This document shows, in pieces, positions 51,130-61,127 of a stretch of 64,000 bases of DNA. The translations under genes were made by a program, and so were the position numbers. Source of the stretch: Bipolaris cookei (taxonomy: Eukaryota > Ascomycota > Dothideomycetes > Pleosporales > Pleosporaceae); NCBI GenBank assembly GCA_002286855.1, contig NRSV01000011.1, forward strand, positions 434,001 through 498,000, written 5' to 3'. The notes beneath the pieces were generated by a model. It was not told the DNA's origin and did not search any database. It saw nothing but the letters and a program-made list of their open reading frames with translations. Numbering within the stretch: the first letter of the stretch is position 1; each line of letters opens with the position of its first letter.

Positions 51130-53165
51130 ATGCTGGTAAAGTCTATTGCTCTCTCAGCAGTCTATGCAGCTGTGGTATTGGCACAGAATGCACCAGCCGA
51201 TGTGTCCCTTTCACCGGCTGCAGAAATAGTTGCTGCCCATGTCACGCCTGCAAACTTGTCCCTCTTCGAGACAGAGGCGATACAATTGACCGACAATGTC
51301 ATTGCAGCAATCAAAGAGCATGACAAATATGCCAAATACGCTTCGCTTTTCGAATTTGGAGACAGCCCGAACCCTAGACTGTCTGCACGTACCCGCCGCG
51401 CCCATGAAGCTCCCCGCTGCAAAACAATGCCTGACGATCCCTTGTACCCGAACAAGGTTGAATGGAGTTTGTTCGATTTCCTCCTCGGTGGCGCTTTGGA
51501 GAAGATCATGCCCATCGGCTCGCCCTGCTACAAGCAATCACAATACAACAATTACGATGCTGCGAGATGCGCTGAGCTCGTCAAGGATTTCAATGCCGAA
51601 GAGATTTAGTATGTGTATATCCAGTGTTGTCACGAGGCGTAACTAACGTGCTTAGCTATAAGGACAACGGTGCGCTGATGAATCCGTTGTGGTATGGCAT
51701 GACTTGTCCGATCCCAGCTTCAGGCGATTCTGCAAATGGCACCTGCACTCAGGGTGGCTACTCAGAGTATGCCATCAAGGTTAGCAATGTTGCTCAGATC
51801 CAGCTGGCGGTAAACCTCGCTCGCAACCTGAACCTCCGACTAGTTGTTCGCAATACCGGTCACGATTATAACGGTCGTTCGGTCGGAAAAGGTGCGCTCA
51901 GTATCTGGACCCATGGACTGAAAGAAATCAAGTATGTCAAGGACTATACATGCTCCACATACAAGGGACCGGTCTTCAAGCTTGGTGCTGGTGTTCAGGG
52001 ATTCGAGTTGTATCAAGCCGCTGACAAGTACGGTGTGTCTGCTGTAGCTGGTATTTGTCCAACTGTCGGTGTCACAGGTGGTTACTCGACCGGTGGTGGA
52101 CATTCGCCTCTGATGCAGCTTTTTGGAGTCGGCGCTGATCAAATTCTTGCGCTCGAAGTCGTACTGGCTAGTGGGCGCTTCGTTACTGCGACACCGGAGG
52201 TAAATAGCGATCTGTATTGGGCCCTGCTAGGTGGAGGCGGCGGCACCTTTGGTGTCGTTACATCTGCTGTTGTCAAGGTCCATCGCAAGGTCCCCGTAAC
52301 CACATCTACTTGGACCATTGCGACATCCGAGACTGTCAGTGTTGACAGGTTTTGGGAAGCTTTTAGGTTTTACTTTGACAGCATGCCTGCTTACAACAAG
52401 GCCAAAACCTACTCTTTCTTTACGATCTTGTCGCTGGGGCCTGGCAGCTACATGTGGTCCATGGGACCTTTTTTCGCTACCGACAAAACTGTTGACGAGT
52501 ACGAGGCGTTGATCAAGCCTTTCTACGAAAAGTGCGCTTCACTGGGCATTGAGCTGAAAGCGAATACAACTTACTACGAGAGGTTCTACCCAGCTTACCA
52601 GGCCACGTTTGCCACTCTTGACTACGTCATCGGTGGTGCTGGAGGCATCGCGGCTAACCGTCTGGTCCCATCGGACAATTGGAAGAATTCCGAGATACGC
52701 AATCAGACTGTTGCCGCCATCCGCCACGCTGTGGATACTGGAGCAGTAGTTAGTATGTACCATCAGCGCCCAGCCGAGCAGGAGAACAAGAAGCTCAACT
52801 CTGTCAACCCCGCGTTCCGGAACGAAGAGAGCCAGATGGTCGTCATCACCCCGGTTGCGAACCAGACGCCTGCGGGATGGCAGGCGACAGTGGAGAAGAT
52901 TACCAATACCGTCATGCCACCGCTTCGGGAAATCACGCCAAAGGGTGGCGCGTATGGCAATGAAGCTGATATTGCGGAGCCCAACTGGCAGCAATCTTTC
53001 TGGGGCGACAATTACCCGAGGCTCCTGCAGATCAAGAGGAAATACGACGCCGGCATGCTATTCTATGTCCACCACGGGGTTGGCACTGAAGGGTGGGCGA
53101 TTGACGATGGAGGAATCATTGGTAAGGGCGTACAATCGACCAATGGCCCATTGTGTCGCGTATAA
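51130..53165 (+). CDS. secreted FAD-linked oxidase (VAO/PCMH fold with BBE C-terminus)
   Basis: Exons are 51130-51608 and 51656-53165, giving 662 residues; the 47 bp intron has an ACTAAC branch site. The signal peptide is about residues 1-20 (MLVKSIALSAVYAAVVLAQ). The PCMH FAD-binding domain includes QIQLAVNLARNLNLRLVVRNTGHDYNGRS, whose His is the expected flavin-linkage site. It continues with TVGVTGGYSTGGGHSPLMQ and LGGGGGTFGVVTSAVVKVH. The C-terminal berberine-bridge-like part ends near YDAGMLFYVHHGVGTEGW. The family oxidises alcohols or sugars and produces H2O2; the overall arrangement resembles fungal isoamyl-alcohol oxidases. The substrate is uncertain. Several N-glycosylation sites support secretion. 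Confidence 0.88.
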
Positions 53166-54084
53166 TTGGATTATTGGGTGACGCACGCCATATTCCTGAA
53201 GGACGTAGTGTAGTATATATGAGGGAGACGGGAGGGGGCCAGATGGTCGTGCCAGCGACGGCGCATACATACACAGGGCTTGTGCAGACATAGTCGGCTG
53301 GCCACGGTGAAGAAAGGGCTTGGGTGTGCTGAGTCGTGTACAATGTGTCAGGCAAAGGGATGCGACACGGAAGGATAGTTTGCTGTGTGTTCGGCAGTTG
53401 TACCAACGCTCGTGCAGGGTGTCAGGGGCGCGGCGAGACCATCGGCGGCGGGAGGTTAATTGTAGTAACGGCGTCAGGCCCCACTGGCCACCCTCCGTTC
53501 CCTCTCTCTTTGCTTGAACCGACGGTACGGGCAGATCTGAAGGGGCATTGTGACAAGTCCAGCGGAGGAATCGACCGTCCGTTCCCTCCTTTTGCATTTC
53601 TTGAGGACCGCTGGCGAGGGCGGCATGCGACAGTTATGCTGCAGACGCGGAGAGCGGCCGTGTCTCCGTCCCTGCAATCTCCACCCCCATGGCCCATTTT
53701 CTAGAAGGTTGACGAGCGGAGGGAAAGTCGATGCGAAATGCATAGCCCTGCTCGTCGCAGGCCCAGGCCTATCAGCACCCGCGACACGCAACGCCGGCTG
53801 CAGTCCTGTTACAGCCCTGGATGAAGCCCCAATTGTCGGAAATCCGTGTCGTATCTGTCCCTTGTGATCATGACGACGGCAGGTGTAGACGATTAGTCAA
53901 GCCATCTTGTCTGTCATCGCTACGCTCAGCGGGATGTAAAACAACTCGAGATCTCGTCCTCCGTCGTACCCTTCCCACTCACGCCTCCGTCTTATGATCA
54001 CCGCCTTTTCATTCACCGCAATTGATCAAATCCATCCGGAAGCCTTCTCATCCGACGCGGAACGCTCTACAATTGCTAATTAGC
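53166..54084. other. intergenic region upstream of the transcription factor
   Basis: GC-rich stretches with overlapping open frames on both strands (53320-53870) that show no domain. It should hold the transcription factor promoter and 5' leader. Confidence 0.45.
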
Positions 54085-55654
54085 ATGTGCCCCTTCAGTA
54101 AGCTTGGCAACCCTCCTTCATCTTGACTATGCTGAGAGAAAAAAAAAGCTTCACTACCTTCTGGTGAAGGTCCAGCGCGCTTCTCTCCCACGGCCGTAAA
54201 GGACTGGCAGCCCAGACGAAAGTCCGTCTCCAATGCCTGCGAGCGTTGCCGAAGGAGGAAGATTCGTTGCGACGGCGAGACTCCCTGCGCAACGTGTAAG
54301 CGCTTTGCAGTGCAGTGTATAAGAACGCAGAAACCTAAAGAGGTCGTGGCATCGTCAGTACCCCACATGTTCCCCCATAAAAAAAAGAAGACGGATGCTG
54401 TGAACAAACCATATGACGTGATTATCAACTGACCCTTGTCTTAAAAGTGAACATCGAGAGGCTCTAGAAGGACGAATCCACCAACTCGAGGCCCAACTAG
54501 CCCGGCATGTTAACGCACCCATGCATGGAATGGAGTCGATTGACCAAAACCTCATGGCCAGCACCCCAACCTCATTCGACTGGTCTGTTGGTGGCGGCAG
54601 CAGCAGCACCGGATCCCATTTGAACCTCAACACCAGCATCCCTGCGACCTTTACCGCAGACGACCTGGACCTCGGCGCCTTCTCCGCGCGCAGCGGCAGC
54701 ATACCCTCAATCGCCATAGATGAATGTGAGCCTTTTCCCAACCTCTCCTCGCCGTCTTCACCAGTACCTTCATTATGGTTAGGTACCACACGTGCCTCGT
54801 CTCCCGACTCCATGCCACCGGGGCCTCCACCACCACCCTCAGCCAGCAGCCTCTCCAACTACACCACCCCATCCTCGTACTCATCCTTCTCGGGCAAACT
54901 CCCAACAACCTCATTACCATCCGGAGAAATGCACATCGCCCCTTCCTGGGAATTCATGGCGCACCCCCACCTCCCCCCTTCCCAACAACACCCAAATACC
55001 AACACCTCCATCCCCCGCCCCGCACACTCCCGCAAAACATCTACCTCCTCCCTCTCCGCAGGAAGCACCGACCAAACCATGTCCCCCATCCCGGAAGTCG
55101 ACGATGACCTCCTCCCCTTAGCCCCAGCCCCGCGTCTTCCCCGCCAGGGCATCTTCGCCGCCCGTCGTGCCGAAAGCCCTGGCCCCTCGTCCTCGCGCTC
55201 CAGCTACACAGACCGCAGCCGCGCGCTCGCCACCACGCCACTGCCCTCGCGCTTCGAAGCCGAGACCCTGACCAACGAATTCATCCGCCACCTCGAGTCG
55301 CTAGACTACAAAGCGTACTCGCTATCTCCCTTACTCTTCGCCCGTTTCTGCGAAGCCGTCTACCCAAACGCTCAGCCGTCGTCGGCGGTGGAGCTTTCGG
55401 TGTCGATGGCTATGGCAAGGTTTCATGTCTTTTTGGCGATGGCGATTGCGATGAAGGTGAGGATTAGAGATGCGCCGGAGCAGACGAATGCGTTGCTCGA
55501 GACTTGTTATGAGTTGGCGATGCAGCAAACAGGGTCGTCAACTTTCTGGCAGGAGGCTGGCGCTATGGAGGCGGCGCAGTTGCTTGCGCTTTTTGCGGCG
55601 TTGAGGAAGGGCGGGGGGGAGGAGGGCGGGTTGAGGCATTCGTTTTCGTGGTAA
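54085..55654 (+). CDS. Zn2Cys6 binuclear-cluster transcription factor
   Basis: Three exons, 54085-54097, 54170-54353 and 54448-55654, giving 467 residues. The first coding exon is only 13 nt (MCPF plus one base). Joined to exon 2 it reads through ARFSPTAVKDWQPRRKSVSN into the zinc cluster CERCRRRKIRCDGETPCATC and KRFAVQC (C-x2-C-x6-C-x5-C-x2-C-x6-C). After the second intron a short coiled coil (ALEGRIHQLEAQLARH) should dimerise the protein. A Ser/Pro-rich middle region (about 85-300) is followed by a helical part resembling the start of the fungal-specific domain (FEAETLTNEFIRHLESLDYK, AMARFHVFLAMAIAMKV). The protein ends soon after, so the middle homology region is short. It is a nuclear DNA-binding regulator; target genes are unknown. 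Confidence 0.85.
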
Positions 55655-56264
55655 GAATTTCTTTCTCTGAGTTTTCTCATCTTTTTCTGTTTTCTTTTTC
55701 TTTGGGATTGAGTTGTTGGGCTGGGTGTTTATATCGTTCATATCTCTTTCCCTTTCTTGATTTTTTTTTGCGTTTGCAAGGCAGACGGACGTTGTCCAGG
55801 CGAACCTATCCCCCAGTCTTTCTCTTCAAGCAGGGTGGATCTTTGTCCCTTTTTTTTCGACAAAAACTCAAACAAACAAATACCATGTATATATATATGT
55901 ATGCGTACGTAACATTGCTCTGGAGCAGAAATGCAGCGAGCAAGAAAAGATGAGATTATGAATTTAGCTTAGAATATACGGCTTTGAAAAAAAACATTTT
56001 TACGAGTTCTTTGGTTTTTTGTTTCCCTTGAGAGTGTCAAGACGTCACATGCAATGAGCTTTGTGATGAACATTTGCAACATCGTATTATTATTCTATTG
56101 CTCCACACTGTCAGAACAATACAAACATGTCAATTACCATACATCAAAAACGCACTGGTTCCAAGGGTATGTAACTATCCAACTCAAAGCACCACCAATT
56201 CGAAAAACCAAAACCACTTTACATCTTCACCACATTACTCCCACTCTCCTAAATACATTCCACC
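55655..56264. other. intergenic region between convergent genes
   Basis: T-rich and A-rich 3' flank. No gene seen. The stop of the transcription factor is followed at once by GTAAGA, a possible donor, so an additional 3' exon cannot be fully excluded, but none was found. Confidence 0.45.
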
Positions 56265-58556
56265 CTACCAATGCCTCCCCTTTGTCTTCATCGCCTCACT
56301 CACCACCAGCCCAGGAATCGTAAATCCATATCCATCCGTACGTCCCTCACGATCCTTATTACTAATCTCTACTTTAAGCGTAACATCAAGTCCATACGGC
56401 CCACACAAACCCGACGGTTGCACACCATTCGCAGCCGGATGCTGTGTTCCCGCTCCATGCTCACCGAGATGGAAGGGGTGTCGCATGTTGTCTTTTGCGC
56501 CGGGGGCTTCGCTCAGAGTGGATTTTGCGTCGCCGTTTGTGTGCACGGAAGGTGCGGCGCCGGGTTGAGGGCCTGGCGCAGAAAGAGTGGCGGTGGGGGG
56601 GATGCTGGATTCGCAGATGATGGCGTAGTTGCGGGAGGGCATGGTGGCATGGTTGGAGTCGGAGGTTTTGGATTCGGGTTTGGTGCCGTTGGAGTCGGTG
56701 GTGCCGTTTGTGCCATTTGTACCGTTTGCGACGACGCCGTCGGGGAGGGCGGGGTCGCGGTCGAAGATTTCGAGGAGGGTCTCATCAGTTTCCTTGTCGA
56801 GGTGGTGGATCTTGTTGCGTTTGGCGAGGAGGTTGGCGACGGCTTGCGGTGGGGGCTTGTTGGTGATGGCGGAACTGATAATGTTGGGCATGTAGCGCCA
56901 GTCCTCCTCGGCACGGAGTCCTTGTTTGGCGTTGGAGTAGAAGCGGCCAATGGCTCCAAGATGGACGTCTCCCCCGAGAATAGTGACTCGGGCAGAGAAC
57001 TTTTGGGAAAAGGCCTGCAACTTGTGCATGAGCTGCCTGCGCTCCTCCTTGTGTTGGCGGGCTGTGTAATGGTCGTCGAGATCGTCAAGTAAATCAACCT
57101 TGCCGTCAAACTGGTTGAAGAAGCCACCTGCAAAGCCGAAGCGCTTGTTCAGGAACTTGATGGGCGCAATCAAAGGCGACTGCAGAATATTCTCAAGCCA
57201 GATCAAACGGGGATACGCGATAGGAACACCGAGCAGCAAGATCATGTGTTTGAGTTCTGGGTTGGCAGTAAACTCTGCATCTAAGCGATCAAACAGCAGC
57301 TTGTACGTCTCGGGGTAGTTGACCTGGTGTCTTGTGCGCTCTGTTCGCGCATCGATACCAGCAAAGGCAATTCGTGCACCTAGCTGGCAGTAAATGCTGC
57401 GGCTCCGTTCCTCAACATACGGACCAGGCTTGGAACCAATAATGTACGATGGGTCGCCTTCATCGTTTGTCATGACAAACGTGTCCTGAACCTGGGCATG
57501 ATCTACAGGCGTCGTATTTTCTCCTTGAGCATGTACAGCCGTTGTCTGTGGAGCATCAGTGGTATAGGTACTTGGTGGGGGAGCAAGATGATGCTGGAAC
57601 AAAAGATAGTACTTGTGTGCAACTCCTCCAATACCGCGGAAAACAGAGCAGTTCATGAAGTGATCAGTATAGGAACCAAACCCATCAATAATGTCGTGGT
57701 CATCCCATATGTTAACCTGAGGAATTTGGCTGTTGGCAGTGGAAAAAGGGGCTGTGCCATACCACCGGACATAGTTGTTGTAGTAGTACTCGTCGCACTC
57801 GTCACGCATCTGCCTGTCAAATGGGAACTCGCGTCGCTTGTGGGGGTTGGAGATGTCGGTCCAGGGCTTAAGTGGACCATCTACTCGCACTCCATCATTG
57901 TAGATCTGGTCGCCGCCACCAATCATGACATGGAAAGGTCGCTGGTCGTGCATGCGCAGGACATCATGCCAAAGTACGGGTCCCTGCCAAACGTCTAAGT
58001 CTGTTCCAACACTAAAGCCATTGCAAGAGTGGAACATGATGCGCATCGACTGGGAGATGGAGGGAATCACAAATCTCGTCGGCTTCTCTTCCTTTTTGCC
58101 ATCGACGTACTTGAGGCTCTGGATGTCGTAGTTCCACCTCGACTCGAACGGCTGCATGGGCGCGTCGATGAGAAAGCGCCAAAACGCCTTTTTGGAGTCT
58201 TCGTACAGCTTTTGGCCATGAAAGACCCTCTCCGCAACGCTGAACCTCACATCGCCGAGCGACCTGTCTACAGGACCAGCGGGCGACAACGTAAGCTGCG
58301 GGCTTGGGTATACTCCGTTTGCATCCTGCTGCCCCGGCTTAGTCACAACCAGCACACTGCCGTGCCATATGGGCTGTCCCGCCTGCTGATTGCTGGTGCG
58401 CCTATAGTTCAGCAGCGGGCCTAATACAACATCCAGCGAACCCGAAGTGTTGATAACTTGAGGATCTTGGCCAATCCCTGCAACGCCACTGGAATCGGTA
58501 TGCGGTTGGACGTCGGCGGACGCCGTGAAAACGTGTTGCTGGTAGTCGGTCGCCAT
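56265..58556 (-). CDS. PhoD-like phosphatase, large fungal cytosolic form
   Basis: Single exon, 763 residues, no signal peptide or membrane segment. Metallophosphatase motifs are in order: GGGDQIYNDGV (about 250), NIWDDHDIIDGFGSY (about 310), and LGGDVHLGAIGRFY (about 550). These are the metal-binding signatures of PhoD enzymes. The N-terminal 180 residues form the extra beta domain seen in fungal and plant PhoD-like proteins. The tail contains a low-complexity Asn-Gly-Thr stretch (VVANGTNGTNGTTDSNGTK) and a disordered part before a conserved end (SGLCGPYGLDVTLKVEISN). It probably hydrolyses phosphodiesters or monoesters in the cytosol or at an organelle surface; the substrate is not known. 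Confidence 0.9.
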   Translation of the reverse strand: MATDYQQHVFTASADVQPHTDSSGVAGIGQDPQVINTSGSLDVVLGPLLNYRRTSNQQAGQPIWHGSVLVVTKPGQQDANGVYPSPQLTLSPAGPVDRSLGDVRFSVAERVFHGQKLYEDSKKAFWRFLIDAPMQPFESRWNYDIQSLKYVDGKKEEKPTRFVIPSISQSMRIMFHSCNGFSVGTDLDVWQGPVLWHDVLRMHDQRPFHVMIGGGDQIYNDGVRVDGPLKPWTDISNPHKRREFPFDRQMRDECDEYYYNNYVRWYGTAPFSTANSQIPQVNIWDDHDIIDGFGSYTDHFMNCSVFRGIGGVAHKYYLLFQHHLAPPPSTYTTDAPQTTAVHAQGENTTPVDHAQVQDTFVMTNDEGDPSYIIGSKPGPYVEERSRSIYCQLGARIAFAGIDARTERTRHQVNYPETYKLLFDRLDAEFTANPELKHMILLLGVPIAYPRLIWLENILQSPLIAPIKFLNKRFGFAGGFFNQFDGKVDLLDDLDDHYTARQHKEERRQLMHKLQAFSQKFSARVTILGGDVHLGAIGRFYSNAKQGLRAEEDWRYMPNIISSAITNKPPPQAVANLLAKRNKIHHLDKETDETLLEIFDRDPALPDGVVANGTNGTNGTTDSNGTKPESKTSDSNHATMPSRNYAIICESSIPPTATLSAPGPQPGAAPSVHTNGDAKSTLSEAPGAKDNMRHPFHLGEHGAGTQHPAANGVQPSGLCGPYGLDVTLKVEISNKDREGRTDGYGFTIPGLVVSEAMKTKGRHW

Positions 58557-59695
58557 GGTGCAACCCGGTCGCGATTAAGGCTCGTAGTAGTAGTCGTATG
58601 AAAGCGAGACAGATGACCACGCAAAGCGCGTCGAAAACAAAAAGACGACGTTACACTCAAGGCTTCAGTCAGCAGAAAGGCTCAATTCAGCGACGCGCTA
58701 ACTTACAATTGCGATGGGCTGAGACTCTAGTAAGCCGAAAACTCTGGCGCAGATGGTAATGCGCGCGACACAGGGGAATATCACGGAAGCTTGTGCAAGA
58801 AAGAGTCCAATTGAGTTGGGGGGGACCTCCTCTTAGCAAAACAATACTAGTAAACAAACAAAGGCAGTATATATGGTGGAGAGGGTTTAAACACGCGTAT
58901 GTAAATGAGAAGGAAGGAAGAAAGGCTGGGGGCCAAAATGAATGCGGCCTCGAGGCTCAAAGACCAAAGTTGTGTTGTGCCAGTGATTGATGGGCACAGC
59001 AGGCGGGTCAGGGATACGCTGCCGCTAGCCGGGGGAAATCTTGGATCGAGTCGAGCCACAAAGGTGAAAGGGTGCCCGCAACCGCAACCGCGGTGGATCG
59101 CACTTCAGTGGGTCTTCCCTCCAAGATGTAAGTACGCTACATATACGAGATGTTTAAGGGCAAAAAAGGGTCAGAACATGCGGTGGTAATCCGGACGCGC
59201 ACCCTTGTCCTGCGACTCCTCACTCGCTGCAGACATCGGAAGCGCGTCTAGTAGTTCGCGGGAGGGTGACATCGATGAGCTCATGACCCGGGTCCAAAGC
59301 AAGCTTCGCGGGTGCACGCTAAGACTAGCACCACCTTCACAAAAGCAGTGCTCCCCCATGCATGGCGCTATCAAATGACGCGCCTTAAGTGGCTGTGTCT
59401 GTGGCTGCAGATCCACTTGTAATCTCCTGTCAGCCACCCTGCTACCAGGAGAATATCGCACCACAGGGCACCGTCGTATTTCCTACCCTACATGTCTAAG
59501 TCTGTATACACGCTTGTGTTTGGGTAAAATAGTGATCATCCATGCTTGCGTGAACTGCTTCGTCAGCCACACACACGGATGCCATTGCATGGTTCAACTG
59601 CTGCTGGACCGGATCGACACAGCCTGACTGGGACTGACCATGATCTGCTTGATCAAACATGTATACTATTATGTTTCTGTCATGTCTGGATATCC
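58557..59695. other. intergenic region between two minus-strand genes
   Basis: Upstream sequence of the PhoD-like gene and 3' flank of NBP35. Short open frames at 58793-59464 on both strands are not supported as genes. A GAAGGAAG-type purine run lies near 58905. Confidence 0.5.
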
Positions 59696-60789
59696 TCACT
59701 CCTCCTCCTCCACAGGCAGCACCTCCTCCTTCCTCAACCCCATCTCCTCCCCCACCCTCCTCACCACCTCCTGAATAGCTTTACACGCCGGACTATCCGG
59801 GTACGCCGTCAAAAAGCTCTCTCCAAAATCACATGCCATGCCAATCCGAGGATCTAGAGGCACCGCACCCAAATACGGAATCCCCTCATCTTTCGCTAAC
59901 CTCTCCGCACCCCCCGTGCTCGCCCTAAAAATCTGACTCTCATGCTTACACCCCGGACACACAAACCCACTCATATTCTCCACAATACCCAGCACGCGTA
60001 TACCGGCTTTCCGACAAAAATCAATCTCTTTGCGTACATCCAGCAGCGCAACTTCTTGAGGTGTAGACACAAGTACCGCACCATCCACACCCGAGGCTTT
60101 CAGGAACGAATTCGCTGACAGATGCTCATCCGACGTGCCTGGCGGTGTATCAACGATGAGAAAGTCCAGCTCCCCCCACGTCACATCCATCAGAAACTTT
60201 TTAATGAGCCCATTCTTCTTTGCGCCCCGCCAGATGACCGCGTCATCGCGATTCGGCAGCATAAACTGCACACTCATGACGCCCAGGTTTTCGCTGACCC
60301 AGACGGGCTCCCACCCTTCGCCGCTAACGTGTATTGTTTCTTCTTCTACGCCCATCATCTTGGGTATGCTGGGCCCGCAGATATCTATGTCCATGAGGCC
60401 GACGGTGGAGTGAGGGTTCGATGCAAAGCCGTGGGAGAGCATGGTGCTAAAGGTCGATTTTCCTACTCCGCCTTTGCCGGAGAGTACTAGGATCTTGTGT
60501 TTAACAGAGGCAAGTCGCGCTGTGATGAGGGGAATGTCCGGGTCAGGGCCTTTGGGCGCAGAGGCGCATATTGCTTGATTAGGACATCCTGCACAGGAGT
60601 CTGCTTTACCAGCAGTAGCGGATTCCGGTCCAGGGCAATGTTCTGTGAGCCATGTGTTAGTCGTTTACACTGCTGAGTTGCTTGCGGTGGCGGGGCAGAC
60701 CTACCCGGCTCAGGTGCCACCAGCTTGGGCGCTGCTTTGAGAGGCGCTTCAAAGTCCACTTGCACAGGCTCTTCCAGTGATGGCGCCAT
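59696..60789 (-). CDS. NBP35: cytosolic Fe-S cluster assembly factor NBP35
   Basis: Exons on the minus strand are 60705-60789 and 59696-60642, giving 343 residues. The N-terminal cluster site C-x13-C-x2-C-x5-C is complete (Cys31, Cys45, Cys48, Cys54). The deviant Walker A is LSGKGGVGKSTFS, followed by MDIDICGPSIPKMMG, the switch region DFLIVDTPPGTSDEH, and the C-terminal bridging CPGC in SGFVCPGCKHE. It is a P-loop scaffold ATPase that assembles 4Fe-4S clusters with Cfd1 in the cytosol and is essential in yeast. The tail is acidic (EEVLPVEEEE). The 62 bp intron falls inside the codon just before HCPGPE, so the N-terminal cluster ligands are in exon 2. Confidence 0.95.
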
Positions 60790-61127
60790 TACAGTTGTAG
60801 GGCTTGCGTGCAGGTAAAGTCTACATTGTTGCGTGCTCGACAAACATCCTCGACAAGCTTGATAATCAACCTCCGCGTCGCCGCTGCTCATCTTGGCATT
60901 CTTGCCCCACAGCCGCTTCCGACTTTCGGCACCAATGACTACAGCGGCACAACTAACTTACAAATCATGCTTATGTCACTCACGTTTTCTTTCGCTGTGG
61001 AAAAACATCTCGATCACTGCAATATGACATCTATTCATGCAAACTATGCTCATCTAGTTCTTCTTGTCATCGTCTGAATCCAGCCTTTCGAACCAGTCCA
61101 AAGTCCTTCTCATCACGAATCCACCCC
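60790..61127. other. intergenic region between NBP35 and UBA1
   Basis: Contains the NBP35 promoter and the UBA1 3' flank, both on the minus strand. No gene seen. Confidence 0.5.
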
